Program-made: the position numbers and the translations under genes
NCBI GenBank assembly: GCA_935421135.1
Contig: OW285194.1
Location: forward strand, 10,439,376 to 10,503,375
DNA length: 64,000 nucleotides
Source: Bugulina stolonifera
Taxonomy: Eukaryota; Bryozoa; Gymnolaemata; Cheilostomatida; Bugulidae
Direction: 5' to 3'
The notes under the pieces: model-generated
Databases searched by the model: none
What the model was told of the DNA's origin: nothing
Seen by the model: the letters and a program-made list of their open reading frames with translations, nothing else
Shown: piece after piece, positions 12,587-26,800 of the stretch
Position numbering within the stretch: position 1 is the stretch's first letter
Layout: each line of letters begins with the position of its first letter

Positions 12587-14324
12587 TGTGTTTTTATGAG
12601 GGAGACTAATCTTCCAAGATGCGTAGTGCAAATAATCAGTTTTGTAGAAACACGCAGCTAATAGAACCCTGTTACCGGTTATCCTGATTAGAAGACTCTG
12701 TTAGTTCACTAGTGTTTCACTAGCTACTTGTAGACCTTAGTTGAATAGTATGTATAAGCTCACATGTAGCTCAGAAAGTTCTTTGTCTGAACATAAGAAT
12801 CAGGAAAAACATTGATAACAACAGATATGCACAGGCGTGATACTACTTATAAGCGTACACCTCTATTGGCTAGATTTACATTGTGATATTTACCAAAATC
12901 CTCAAGACTGTTCATAACTTCCCATGCACTTCTTTGACCACAAAGTAGATTTTGCCTGTTTGGAGCCCAAGAATTGTGAGTCTCCTCAGAGCAGAAAGAT
13001 GTTACCTGAGATTTTACAGATATGAATAGAATAATGAATACACTTAGTTACTAATCATGAAATCAGAATAGTTTGTACTAGATCAACAACACTTGGTACC
13101 TCACTCAAATTCTAACTGAAACTTTGTGCCTAGTTATAACGAAGGATCAAATTTAAGCATCTGCATGCAGGTCAATTTGTCTGACTTGTGATTTTTAGGG
13201 CAAAAATTTATATTACAGACAAATAATTAGCCCATAGAGCTACATGTACATTGATCACTCTTCCTTGTAGCTTAGAAAAAAAATCTGGCTCACAAAAATT
13301 TATCTTGTAAAATTTAATGTAAAATTACTTATCATCTGAGGCTGATGCTTATCACCAACTGTTTTCCCCATAGTGAAATTATCATTTCACTTGTTATTGT
13401 CTGTAAATAGCTCTACTAGCAGGATAATATTGAATTTTAACAAGCAGCTTACAGATAGCGTCTAATCACTCAACTGATCCACTATCTACTCTTTAGATTC
13501 AATGTAACATTACTGTACATGTACATGTACATTACTCACAGAATTGATATACTCAGCATAGAGAAGGGATACAGAAGCAGTTGAAATGACATCATTAGGT
13601 ACAATTGAACATGTTGGAGGTTTAACTGTCTTAGATGACTCATCATATTTACAGATTGTAGTCGGATCTTTAGTGTCAACAACTGGTCCATAAAACCCAT
13701 CTTGCTGGCAGCTAAAGAATACATTTAATAATAATAACTTGAAAAGAGCAAAGCTTCTATAAACAAAGAAACAAGTTAAGGATTTGTATGATGAGTGATT
13801 GAACAGATATGGAGTTGTTGGATCTTGGGTGTCTACTACATGTACTTAAGCAACGGATCCTCTTGCTGTCAACTAAAACATATTATTACATGTATATTGC
13901 AACGAAGCTATTGTATCATAATTATATACCAATGTTATAGCATTACAAGATTCAATGTCGATGTGCTACCACAACAAAAATGCTGAAAAGCTTTTGTAAT
14001 TGAAAACAATGCATTTTACAGTTTGAACATGTGCGGATAAGTATCACCATTCAGAAAAAATACTCCTTTGACGATACAAGATTGCTGATGCAGATGGTCA
14101 GCATTTCCATGTGGCTGTACCTCTATTATATTAACTTAAAGCGCTCAGCAAATATTTCTCAATGACAGGACTTGTTCTTCTCCTAGTTGTTACTAAAAAA
14201 CAATCTATAGACATATCAAAGACTTATAGCTTGAAACTGCTGCGCATCTACAATTTTTAAGAGAGCATCATGTGTTTTGAAAAATTGGCAGAGCTTATAG
14301 TTTTTTTTCAAAACCCTGATAGTA

Positions 14325-14589
14325 GGTGTCTTCGCGACCTGAACTTCAGACCCAGGCCGATTTACAAACATATTTTCCGGCACACATCCGTCACAGGGTC
14401 GCGAATACACCTGGGCCAAAAGCAAAATCCTCATTTCCGCGCGAAGGAATCAGGTGTGCCAATGAGCTAGGGATGGTTTCGTCCGACCAAGCAAAATCCT
14501 AGGCCAATAGCCCTTCTGGCCTTGGTCGGACGGCCATCTTGTAAATTTTATTTGCGAGCCGGGTCCGTCCAAGAGGTCGTGAAGACACC
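14325..14589. mobile_element. MITE, GTGTCTTCGCGACC family, copy 1
   Basis: Terminal inverted repeats GGTGTCTTCGCGACC and GGTCGTGAAGACACC, flanked on both sides by TA, as in Tc1/mariner-type insertions. About 265 bp, GC-richer than its surroundings, no coding capacity. It sits in the gene B intron between exons 13540-13711 and 14697-14817. Related copies are at 26453-26669 and, through the duplication, 63159-63423. Confidence 0.8.
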
Positions 14590-15112
14590 TAGTATGTGAA
14601 AAGGGCTATTAGTCAAATCAGCTAATTCTTGCAAACAGTTTTGAGATTTTGATACCAAAAATGGTTAATAAATGAAAGCCACTTTGGTATTGTTACCGAG
14701 TAAATTGCAAGCTCCCATCAACAATGTAGGTTGGTGAGGTACCAGGATGATTCGCTGGTACATCTTCATCAAATAGTCCCCACTTCAAGTGTGCGAACTC
14801 CCTCACTAATCTCTTTTCTAAAACATGATTCACATTGTATGGATATATATTTGGGCTGAACATTAATTTGTTGCAATAAGTTGCATGTAGATCTTTTTTT
14901 CCAGCAATCAGTGTTGCTGTCTGAGTGGAACAATTTGAGGTAAAAGAGAAAAACAACAGATAACGATAAATCTTTTTTCGGTTGTTCCAATGTCAATAAT
15001 ATTAGTGTCTCTATTCGTTTCTCTGCATGCCTCTGAATCCTGCCCCTGCCAACAACTCAGTTTATTCGGTCACATGTATTACATGTGTTTATAAGTGTAT
15101 ACTGAACTATTG

Positions 15113-15662
15113 GTTACACAGCTTACAAGGTTGCATATTCATATTTATTTGCATTGCCACTAGCTGCATAAGTTTCAATGCTACATATTAACATGTGACC
15201 CCTTCTGTCAAAATGAAGCATTTAGGTCCATAAAATTGCAGTTAACCTATATTTTAACCAGCTGGTATCTCCTAATTCTCCATTTGTAGCTACATGTACA
15301 TGTGATACACATGTTTGAAGATTGACCTATGCATAGATTACATGAGTGAATTTTTTCGTAAATGTTGACTTAACAAGCTAATCATACAAGACTTGCACTG
15401 CATGAAATAATTTATGATAGCTAATATTTCATGATGTTGACTATGCATATTCTAATTTTAAGCATGTGAATTAGTAGCATGTACATTGTACATGTAGAAG
15501 TAGGAAAAACCGACTGGTTAAAATATACCTTAACTGCAATTTTATGGACCCAAAAACTTCGTTTTGACAGAAGGGATCATATGTTAACATGTAGCATTGA
15601 AACTTATGCAACTAGTGGCAGTGCAAATAAATATGAATATGTAACCTTGTAAGCTGTGTAAC
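15113..15662. mobile_element. Fold-back element with arms of about 154 bp
   Basis: The sequence from GTTACACAGCTTACAAGG at 15113 to about 15266 returns as its reverse complement at 15509-15662, with a few mismatches. The central spacer is about 240 bp. No open frame. It lies in the gene B intron between exons 14697-14817 and 15813-15987. It is probably a long-TIR MITE. The right window edge cuts the duplicated copy inside the first arm. Confidence 0.8.
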
Positions 15663-18149
15663 TAATTAACAGATATAATAAACGGGTTGCTGACAGGAGT
15701 AGGATTCTAAGTCAGGCTCATTTCTCATTATACAAAATTATATGCAATGAGACCAGGGACACAAAATTACATAAAATAGTGGATTTAGAATATAATGCAT
15801 TATATAGTCTACCTGGCTTGACATTAGGTGAAGCAGCACTAGCCATTAGATAGTCAGGAGTGAAAAGTATATAGTCCCCTTCTACTCCACACAGTCCAGG
15901 TTGAAGAGTGTAGGGGGTGTCACCCCATGCAGGATTTGCCTCCCCAACTATTATTCTAGCTCTGTCTATTTCTTCTTTATTAGATGGCTAGAGTAGTAGA
16001 TGTTTCATGTACATTGTACTAATGACAATTTAAAAGCTATAACAGGTTGTATTCAGAACAGACTTTCTACTGCACTTTAAAAATGGCAGCAAATTTGAAT
16101 GAATAATCAATACGATTAAAATATTTAATTTACCAGTTACAAAATTTACCCTCGTACATTAATGTGATTGCAGCAGTTATACATTTCTCTATAATTATTA
16201 GAACCTTTTGCCATGTTGAGTCGTGCGTCCAAGATGGTGGAACAAGAATTGTGACATTGTCAAAGTAGACTTGCTGATTGGTCGCATTAAATAAGACATC
16301 CGAGGCAGAAGTGAATACAGTCTACAAAATCGCATTTGAAATAGAAAAAAACACAAGTGTATAATTTTTGTCAACTAATACTGCAATAGGTGTAAAAAAC
16401 ATGCACTCAAGTGCAATAGGTTTAAATTGGTGGAAGCAAACAGGACATCCAAGGCAGAAGTAGACAGATTCTAAAACACAATTTTGAGATAATCAACTAA
16501 TAACATGCAACGACTAAAACATGGATTAGTCAAATAAGACATGAAATCAGCTTTTCAAAAGATATTAAACTAATTACACAAGGATAGTGTTTTTCAAGTC
16601 AAACTCATGTCAGACAGGGAGAGCTTATTATTCTGCTATACTAAAGGATGAAAAGCTCCACACCGGAAATGAGAAAATGTACATATTAGCAATACAATTA
16701 ATATAGTTATAATTAGTAATACAAGACAAATTTTTTTCTTTTTTACTTCTTTCCTAATACGAGGAAATGAATCAAAAATAAAAAATGCGTCTTGTATTAC
16801 TATTTATAATTAAAATACAATCCCACACCAACACTTTTAAAAATATAGTAAGATAATTGCTACATTTCAAGGTTGTGTAAAAGCAATGAGCAGCAGACTA
16901 GTGACTAGTAAACTAGCACGGCAGCACTTTCTTTGTAATTACAAACGGAAAAAAGAACAGTAAATAGGTAACCCTTTATAATAATCACATGGAGCTATTC
17001 AGAGCATTCAAGACTGTTTACATCACAGCCATCAGTTGCATGCTATAACTGCACATATGTTTCGGGTCTCCATTGTATACCGCTAGTACTAATGACAGCA
17101 GGTGCGATTGTCAATGCCTACTAAGCCATCACATAACCTATTCTGGTAAAATGGACATTTCGTAGCTCACATTACGTGTACATGTACAGTTTGTATCTCA
17201 ACGCATGGCTGTAACATGTACATGTACATCGACTGCCACTTTAATGTGAACCTCATTTTACTGTATATAATTTGCATTATTCGATAATGCTTTCTATTGT
17301 ACCCAACCTTACCTTAGGCAGGTTGATCCTTGGGTACTTGATGTTATCTTCTAGCGGCTCTTCTTGACACCTACTTAATGTATTATTTTACTTAATGTAA
17401 GACCAGCTGTTGGTAATCCTTTGTTCCGAAAGCTACCGGAAGCAGGTTTTGTATAAAAACAGCAACATTTTTTCTATGTTGACGCAGTTGTTCTTTGGGC
17501 TTCAATTCAGTCACATCTATTTTATCTCTACAAGAACTGGAGTTATTTCTTCTAAACTAGTATAATCTTAACCTATAGGTACCTGGAATAGAATAGGTAG
17601 GGCACATAGTGAACTAAGCACTCACGCTACTCATGCTATACATAATCACAGTACTCAAAAGTCAGCACACAATATACTACACCTCACTCAGTACATGTCA
17701 TCAGGGGGAATCAATAGACTACTCTCGGTTCCCTCCTATATGAGTACCTCATACACACACGCAAAACATCACACTATTAGTAGCTGGACACAATCATTGC
17801 ATATAGCCAGCTCGCATGACAGAAGCAATAATTGAGCTCACTAAATGAGTGCAGCTGAATCACCTATAGCTTAATGTAATGCAGTCTCCAAGTGTATGGC
17901 TAGCACTCTGAAGATAGACCAGTGTTATAATATACATGCACATTTATTGGTAGGGAATACCTGAATATGTGCCAATAGCTGTAGATCCTCAGGAACTTCA
18001 CCATCAATGGCGACGAGTATGTTGCCATATCCACCCTCAGCACTGAGAGTTATGTCCTGTCTGGTACCGCCTATGTTTGAACCTCTAACTTGAAAAAGGC
18101 CACAAGCCAAAATTATTGTCAAGCACCAAATGTAGATTTTAGTTTCCAT

Positions 18150-19714
18150 GATGTCTACAATGTAAAACAATGAGGCTGAAATCAGTTTCAAAGAAAACAA
18201 TTCATTGGATTATTGCAATATTCTCATTGCATATTCTGCATTGATTAAGACCCTTGATGGAAGAGTAAAATGCAATAATCAATAACATGTACTTGTACAT
18301 GCAACTACAGATAAGTGAGTGTTGTGTTGCTGCTGTGTTGTAATAGGCAGAAACTACAGAATTAAAAGTATACATCCAATTCACTGAGAGAAAGTAGTAG
18401 TAAAATACATTGTATCATCATCCTAATTTTCATTATTCTAACAGCAATGTATCTAGGATTATTTGATTCTTTGACTCAAAGTTTAATATTTACCCAATTA
18501 TTTTTTTCTCTCTGTTCTTCTTGTTCAAGATCTTGAGATTAAGCTGCTTTACTGATTCAAAGTCTGACAGTAATAAAATCAACTGCTTGTGATTTCAACG
18601 AACCAAATGACTCATTTAATAACCAAGTAAGTCCCCATTATGTTTATTCAACTATTCAACTTTATTAAGGAAAACAATCTCAGTGCAAAAACAACATTAC
18701 ACTTTATTAAAATCAATAGCATACTGTAGTCATAATGTATATTTTATTTATGCACTATATTATACTTCCTTGATGCATACATGTATAATGTTAGTTAATA
18801 CTGTCTTTCAACTTGTCAGTAATTTACATATACGACAGTAATATAATTTTCAGCATGGCATTTGAAAATATCATTGTCTTATTTATTTACTTGAAAATTG
18901 CTCACATGCCCAGATTTTATAGTTGTATAACCACTAACTCTGAGTTGCATGAGAATGTGACTCTGCTACGTAAGTGTAGGCCTACTATGTAATTCTGTCT
19001 ACACAAAGTGACATGGACAAGTGCATTGTATTAGAGGAGCAAGTATATATAAAGCAATTCTTCAAGTTTGTGTTAATATTATTACCTTACGTCTGACACC
19101 ATTGTATAGCTCTATATGTTGAACTGACAATCATCAGCAGTGCACAATGGCCGACAGGTCAACACTACACCCTGTCGTATGCATTGGAAAAACTGATGAC
19201 ATAAATTTTATGCTGTATGCTCTTTGAACCACACAGTTTGTAATAAAGAGTAAGCCAGTAGCTATATTGTTGAAGTTTTAAAATAAAAGCCAAAACATGC
19301 TTGATAACATAATACTTTGTCAAAGATGTAAGCTATAATTGATAACCTTATTAGCGAGCACATTAGTTTGGTATTCATTTTGCTAACATAATTGAATTGA
19401 CAATGAATAATAATAATAGTAACCTCAAAATCTGAACTACTTGCTGATCTACTATCAGGGACATCAATAAAAAAAATATGTACAATTAGATAAAAAAGAT
19501 ATGTAGGTGCTTAAGCTGTTAATGTGTAAAAAGAAAAAACTATTTGAGAACTAAAGCGCAATGAACATGTGTCCTATAACAGGCGAGAGAAGACAATTTG
19601 AGTTATCTTTTCATTAAAGCTGAAGGAATTTTATTAATCAGAAATGACAACTCCAAACTTACGCTATTGTTTTTCATAGCAGCTTAAGCAGATAAAAATT
19701 TTGGAGGATCAGTT
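18150..19714. other. Spacer between CLCA genes A and B
   Basis: About 1.6 kb between the stop codon of gene A (19715) and the first exon of gene B. It should hold gene A's 3' UTR and gene B's promoter. No other exon, RNA gene or clear repeat seen. AT-rich. Confidence 0.5.
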
Positions 19715-20854
19715 TTAAAAGTATCCATTGTAGCCATGGTTCACATATGAGTGGTGATTTCTCACTGGCAGTCTGTGTGGTGATTGGTGATTCCCAAGAG
19801 TGTAAGGAGGATGTTGAGCAATTGCTCTGGAGTAAAAATCTGTCTTAAACCCACTCTCACTAAAATTCACATGAACATACATATTATTTGTACATTAATA
19901 ATGTGATTGACTTCCAAGATATAACCTACCACTGTGCCTGAGAGTACTATAGTGTCTGATCTACATGTATTATAACACCTCCAACCCATAATTAAACTTT
20001 GTACAAACAAATTATGACAGAGCTGAACCTGATGTGGCCTTGGAATATATCTACTTCCAAGCAACCTGATTGAATTTCTATTTGAAATTAGTGCAATAGT
20101 TGACCAATGCTAAACTTTGTAGTCACTAAAATAGAAATAATCAGGTCATTTATTTTGTATGGCATTAGACATGTAGCATTTTCGGAAAACACATGAATAA
20201 GTACATGGAATGTGGAGATAAAATCTAAGAAACCATCGCTGATACTGTTACTTTCCTCCCTGTATCAGTCTTGCATAGTGTACATGTATATTGTAGAAGA
20301 AGCGCTTACCTATCAGCTTTAGTTGAGGAGCTTTTCATGCAAGTAATAACTGCTGTGGTGATTCCGACAACCAATGCAACGAAGGATACAATGCCGATAA
20401 CTGAACCAAGGATAATACTAGTAGCCGCTGTGTCATAAGGAGCAACCTGCGCATAAACATTCACACGTGAATATACAATACAGTCGAGCAATGCTCTGGT
20501 ACTCACGTTGGTAAGAAATATTACTGATTCTTCACGCAGACACAGTTTGTCTTAATGGTTGACATAATTATCTGAAAATCAATTTGCTGTTGTTTGAATG
20601 ATAAATGTAAGCGTAGAATCATTACTCACAGATATGTTAGCAGCCGTGCTGGTTGTTGAAGTGATAATAGGGAATGTGGTAAGTGTTGAGGTGGTGATTG
20701 GCACAGTAGTAGGTTTTGTAGTCTGAGTAGTTGTAGTGGTAGGTGGTTTGCTTGTAGTAGTCGGCTTTATAGTGGTTGTAGTAGTAGGTGGTTTGCTTGT
20801 AGTAGTCGGTTTTATAGTGGTTGTAGTGGTAGTAGGAATAGTTGTGGTTTCAAC
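19715..20854 (-). CDS. Gene A stalk, transmembrane and cytoplasmic-tail exons
   Basis: Exon 20630-20854 is a 75-residue Thr/Pro stalk with two copies of TTTTIKPTTTSKPPTT, likely O-glycosylated. Exon 20310-20446 carries the membrane helix SIILGSVIGIVSFVALVVGI followed by CMKSSSTKADR. Exon 19715-19859 adds a tail rich in His, Tyr and Pro (for example HPPYTLGNHQSP and NHGYNGYF), ending in TAA at 19715-19717. The tail exon was found by joining phase 2 to a TTTTAG acceptor. It makes gene A a type I membrane protein. Confidence 0.8.
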
Positions 20855-23800
20855 CTTTTGAAAATAAATAAATACATTGTATTATCCACCTGGCCTCACT
20901 TTGGATGGTGTAAACCACTTATATGCACATGTGTTTTTGTAGGATAGATATGGCATAGCATTGTATAGCAGTACATGGCATAGCACAGCATAGTATAGCA
21001 TAGGTCGGGTAGTAAATCATATTTTCCTTCCGATGATGCTAAAATTGTCTTCATGCGGAAATACTAGCTCTCTAAATGCACAATGTGTAACTTACAGTAG
21101 CAAAGGCGACATTGGCAGGGTTGACAATTGTCAATGGAGCAACGTTGGAGTATGCAGCCTGATTTCCTTCATCGTCATACGCTGCCACTCTGAAGTAGAA
21201 TGTGCTGGTGTTAAGACTCTCTGATTTCTCTCCAAACATTGAAGTGTTTATTTTACCTGGTAGTGCACAAAAACCACTAATAATTTAGGATAAATACTAA
21301 CAACTATAATACTAATAACAGCAGTTTAGTATTTCAAACAAAAGCCCCACAAAGCCACATCTTGTATTAAAACAGCTACCCAATGAATCTGCCATCCTTC
21401 TACAAATATTGGTCTACATGCATTCCAAGTAAACAATTGGATAAAATATCTCAAGTAACAACTAAATTTTAAAACTTTTTACAATGGGAAGACATACAGG
21501 GATGCATTGGAATTGACACGAAACCAAAACTGAATAGATTAAAAAATGTCAATGGTAGACTATTTTCCCTCCAAACTCATCACACTAAGGAAAATTGAAA
21601 AATAGTAATATTGGACAAGTTTTAGTAAATGTACTTACAGCTTTGTTTTGCACAAGTACTATACATGTACATACACATGTGTTCTATTATTGCTACTACC
21701 TGTTCCACATGAAGCGCCGGGTTTCAATTTATTGTGGTTCTACAAATTACACTATGCCCATGTAACTATAAACGCCATGTACTTACGAATGTCCACCATC
21801 AGCTCCAGTTTGGCACCAGAGGGAGCTACTAATGCGCTTGTATCAGTTAGAATAGACTCATCATTAGCAGGTAAAACGCGTAGATGACTAAGCGTTGACT
21901 CATTTGATACGACAAATATATTCCCTGAGGCTACAATAACAATGGAGCATTTATAAGACAGGAAAACAGGACTAACGCAATAATCTCAAGCCTAAATTCT
22001 GTCGTTTCTGATATTCCTTTTAATAACTCTATAATAATATATTGTCGTCTATGTTGATTCAAAAATATTGTGTTGCCAACTTGAAATATCTTGACCATAG
22101 AAATAATTGTTTAATTAATTCAAGTGCATATATACTAAAATGGTTATATTAGATAAATATTAGCATATCCTACCATTCCCTATGTTCAGGTCATCTCCTG
22201 GAGCTGTCCACATAAGAGTGAATATTCCGCTGTCATTTCCAGAAGCAGTTAGGTCATTGATCTTTTCTGGTGGAGTGCCGTCAGATACGGGCTTATGCCC
22301 TGCCACACTCAAAGCACCAGCTATTTGATAAAATATTAATTTTGAAGTAGAAAATACTGAATTAAAAATAGTATAATCATTTTACACACTGCATCGAGTT
22401 GAAACAAACAAACAAACAGACAAACAAACAAACAGACAGACACCATGTTGCAAAAATTTTTACCCCAAAAGTTTTTATATGCATATATTATGACTATGGC
22501 CTCGTGGGCACATATTATGAAGCGATAAATATGGTATTGCTGAGTATGCTGTGCTTTCGTTTCAAATAATCAAACGAGTAGTATCTGGTGTAGATTGTAG
22601 ATCATATATTATTATTGATTAACGATAGAAGGAAAACCTTTCTTTTCTAAAGGCTTTGCTCTATAAAGTAACCCTACACGTTCATGTATGTGCAAAAAAA
22701 TAACATACTGTATGTGCTGGTAAAAAGAAAAACAGTCATACAAAATTAGCATAATATCTACATGTATGTTACTTATTTGTTTTAATCAACTTCACTTCTA
22801 AGCTGTACCAAAGAATGCTTAATAATTATGATGTGGAGCTAACGTGCTTACCAGATGCAGTTCTCACAACTCTTCCAAGAGCATCAGTGGTACAGTTTGT
22901 GCATCTCTTCTGTCTGTTAGAAACCTTCTCTCCTGGTCTTCTACCTTCTCCATCCACTGATATCTAACATGTACAATGTAGAAGATGGGATAAAAAACCA
23001 TAAAAAATAATTGTTATTATGCCAAGTACAAACATGTACCTGTGGCTTCATTTATTTAATGACTTAAAGTTAGAATCTACATCTCCATTGTAGAATGTAA
23101 TATGTCTTACCTACTAGAATTTGTACAACTTCTAATGTACATTTACAATGTGCAGTGTAGATATCTATTGCTGAGGCATAACGATTCCACACACGGTACA
23201 TGTACATAATGTACTAAAACTTTATAGTTGCGCAAAATTGCTTAAGCATCTCATTAAATGACAGCTTCAGTCTATGAAACTATATTAATACTAACAGTAG
23301 TGTACCCATGGGCTGGGACTGTAGAAATACTACCTAAAGCACAGAATTATGTCATCATGCGCGCAATCATGACAGGATATGTTGCAGGATAATGACAGCA
23401 TAATCAAATAAGCTGACCTACCCTAATGCTGTAGTACCCATCTCCAGTAAACTCATGGGCATTAAATGTAGCCGTGTAGACACCATCAAGTGGGGTAGAA
23501 TCCATTCCTTCAACAGAAACATAAGTTGTTACAGCTTAGTCTCTCATGTAACCCTAACTATCATGGACAGATGCTGCACTTGTCTGATCAGACTAAGGTT
23601 ATTATGTGTACAGCGACAACTTGAACGAGGAAAAACATTTCTGTGAATTTCAGAGGTGAATGCTGCTGAATTAACAAGCTAGAAATTATCTTATCTTAAA
23701 TTTTCATAGTTGCAACAGCTAGAAAGCTTGAGCTCCGATTTTTTTGTTTCATCTTACTAAAACGTAACTTGTATCAGTCCAGTTTCAACCATAAGGTTCT

Positions 23801-26800
23801 AAGTATATGTCTCAGCTGATCATTTTCACCACCATATCTGCATCAGCCAGACAATGGCTGCCAACTTAGCAAATACTATCCAAGACTGTTTCAATACATT
23901 GAGCAAAATATTTTACACTTTCGTCTAGCTGAATACATACATTGTATATGTAATAATAGTTCTGAATCTACCCACTAGTTGCTTCAATTTTGGCCAGTAT
24001 TTCAAACAGAAAGCTGCAAAACACCAAATTTTATGTTTGATAATGGAGACTGGTAGACTGACTTCCTATACTGGAGCATATCACATATTCCCTGCATAGT
24101 TTTGGACATACCTTTTCCGTCGTCGGTACATTGAAGTGGTTTTTCTTCTCCAGTATTCGTTTCGATAGTAGCAATAACTGTGAGACCAAAGATTGGTGTA
24201 AATTTCTGAAACACGTCCACGTAAATGCTAACCTAAAGTAGAAATAATGCACCTCCTCGAGTCAAGTTTTTTATTTAATAACTATTTGCAAACAGCAGAC
24301 TAAAACCTTCTTAACTAACTAACTTTTTTCATGCATAGTCATCTAAAAGCTCTCTTGTTAGCCAAAAAATTTGTTGTGACTAGGCAAAATGATATGTCAT
24401 TTGACAGACCTGTCATTCAATTAGATTCTTTAGATTCAACAGTATTATGAGTTCTGCAGAAATAAAGCATGAAATCTTAAAAAGCCGTCCACATAGCCCT
24501 AATCCCTTTACCTGTGTAATTTCAACAAATGCAATGTCAACATCCGTCACTCTGCTGTTTATTACAATCTGGTCCACACCGGGGACAGGATTACTGGTTA
24601 CTATAATAATCACTTCCTCCGGTGTAGGTACTGACGGGCTGACCTTGGTGATAGTGTACTGAACTGAGCCAGTCTGCAAAAGAGAAAATCCAAGTCAATC
24701 ATCTCCTAACCAAATGAGTGTTTGTAGTTTACCCAAGCAATTATTTTAAAAAATGACATGTACACAACTGTCAGTAGGCATATTCTGCCGTATATGATGA
24801 ATTTTCTAGTAGGAATAATTTTTTTGTTTTATGGATGTTATTCTAGTTAACAGCACTCTCACAAGAACATGACTTACCACTTCACCATCTATCTCCACTG
24901 TTATAATTTTTAATGCAGTGTCTTTTGTGATGGTAGCAGTGTTTCCATTCTCTGCAATGACTGATACCTCTATATCAACGGTGTAGGAGAAGGAAAGGGT
25001 GGTGTTAACCCCGATGGTAGCGTCAAAGTGCACTTCCCTAGTAACAGAGCTGCCATCCGACGGTAGCGTAATTTTCCTGCTTTCAATCTGAAACAGTCAA
25101 AAATAAAAATATATTAAATTGCTGCTTGAAAAGAAAGTCATTCATACTAGTGCATGTTTTTTTGTAAAAGTTGCTATATTTAGACATTCATGATTTGGGC
25201 GAACATTGAAAGATTCTGTAATAACGTACAATAGCTGTAACTTCTTCGCACTGAGTTTGAACTGTAGCCTGCATGATTGGATTCAGGTTCTCTTCTGGGG
25301 TGTTGTCACTTACAGCGTAGGGAGTCCCTCCAGTGTCCTGTGTCGCTTTGATCAGTACATTGTCTGCATCTTGGCTTTAAAAATTAAAAGAAATTGTTCT
25401 ATGCGCATTTCTACAAACAGCTTTCTATATTATTGTTTATTTTGACTAAATTGTATTTTTATAGTCAATCGTGATTAGTATGCAGGAGAATTTTTTGTAG
25501 AGGAATCTTAAATCAGTGAAGATCATGTATGCTATACAGTCATGTAGACCTGTATGGGCCGATAAATGCTAAACAAGGCAAGACAAGCAAAACTTTATTT
25601 GAACTCCTACAACCGGAAACATTTATGCCTACCAAATAATGTGCAGTTGTACAAATTACATATTTTACCAGCTAAGCAATTCCGATCGCTTAAGGCCTGT
25701 TCAAATGAGCCATCATTATATTAGCTACACCCTACAATTGACATCAGCAGTTATGCACTTAGGTTCTGAGTAACAGGAGCTGTACCAAATTTGATTGGAG
25801 CTAGCTTTTCTTGTGAAAACAGACAGAAATAAAATCATTTGAGCAGGCATTTGTTCAATTTACAAAAAGCTTGTACTACTAAATAGTACAGCTACTAGTT
25901 TCATATCCATAAATCTACAGTTGTTACACGAAAAGTACCTATACAGTATGCTATCAACCGTGATGCCAATACTAGCAATCCCTGGAATGACATCTGCAAC
26001 TTGTGGAAATGTATTTGCTTCCTCTCCGTCACTAAGAACCAGGATACGAGACTGCGAAACTCTATCCCCAGCATACGTGCTAAGGATCTACAAATAAGAC
26101 AATGCAGAAACAACATTCCCATATCTACTGAACAAACCTGGTCAAAGGGTGTATAATGTGGTACATCTACAAGTAAATGTATACGTGCATATTTACACAT
26201 CCTGTAAACTCTTATATATGTACGTACATTTGGTGTGAGTATAATGTGTGCATATACAATGACTTGCGGTCTGTGGTTGAGTCACTTACATGTAGCAACC
26301 AACGTTTCACTCACCTACATCAACTAGCACAACTATGGCTTATAAATTATTAGTGGTACCTTGTATTTGTTTGACAGATGCTATAAACATGAACCATTTG
26401 ATAATAAAAAACTCCTCCAACCTACTTGTAGTCCAGATAAATAAGATATTTAGTGTCTTCGCGACCTAAATTTCAGGCACAGGCCAATTTGCTAAAATAT
26501 CTTCTGGCACACATCCGTCGCAGAGTCCCGAACACACCAGCCTGGGCCAAAAGCAAAGTCCTCATCTTCGTGCAAAATCCTAGATCAATGGCCCTTTTGG
26601 CCTAAGCCAGAGAGCCATCTTGTGATTTTTATTTGCGACCCGAGTCCATCCAAGAGGTCGCGAAAACACTAATATTAGTTATCAGTTATAAGGCCCCATT
26701 TCAGTAAAAATGACATGTTCAATAACTGAGCTCAGTGTCCTGCAGGACTGCGGTAAAGGCACATTTCAAAACAGATAGTTCGAAACAGCACGTTTTGAAA

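Larger units (their letters stand above)
9768..15166 (+). repeat. Left copy of 5.4-kb near-identical direct duplication
   Basis: Matches 58608-64000 base for base except for about eight substitutions (for example 10392, 10571, 10631, 12289, 12331) and one 6-bp difference in the TACATG/TACATA microsatellite. The offset is 48840 before that microsatellite and 48834 after it. The left breakpoint is in a gene B intron, just before gtagtaaagtatta. The right limit is not reached, because the window ends. It carries exons 10342-10486 through 14697-14817 of gene B. Confidence 0.97.
2392..18149 (-). pseudogene. CLCA-like gene B (calcium-activated chloride channel regulator family), with premature stop
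   Basis: A multi-exon CLCA-family gene read from 18149 downward. Coding exons inferred from AG/GT boundaries and alignment to gene A: 17961-18149, 16205-16321, 15813-15987, 14697-14817, 13540-13711, 12894-13005, 12145-12353, 11354-11581, 11092-11237, 10342-10486, 8868-9077, 8182-8340, 7679-7799, 7103-7188, 6841-6952, 6130-6276, 5627-5770, 5005-5132, and doubtfully 2392-2508. Exon sizes match gene A except for small in-frame differences. The first exon gives a signal peptide (METKIYIWCLTIILACGLF) and then SNIGGTRQDITLSAEGGYGN. The VWA exon has DISGS but then an in-frame TGA at 11447-11449, so translation would end after about 409 residues. The zinc motif reads REFAH instead of HEFAH. Some donors are weak (GTGCGA after 6841). 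No transmembrane exon like gene A's was found; the possible last exon is a Ser/Thr/Pro stretch (IVPSSSLPTAAIPPVTVT). Coding frames after the stop are otherwise intact, so the loss is recent or the truncated product is used. Confidence 0.7.
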
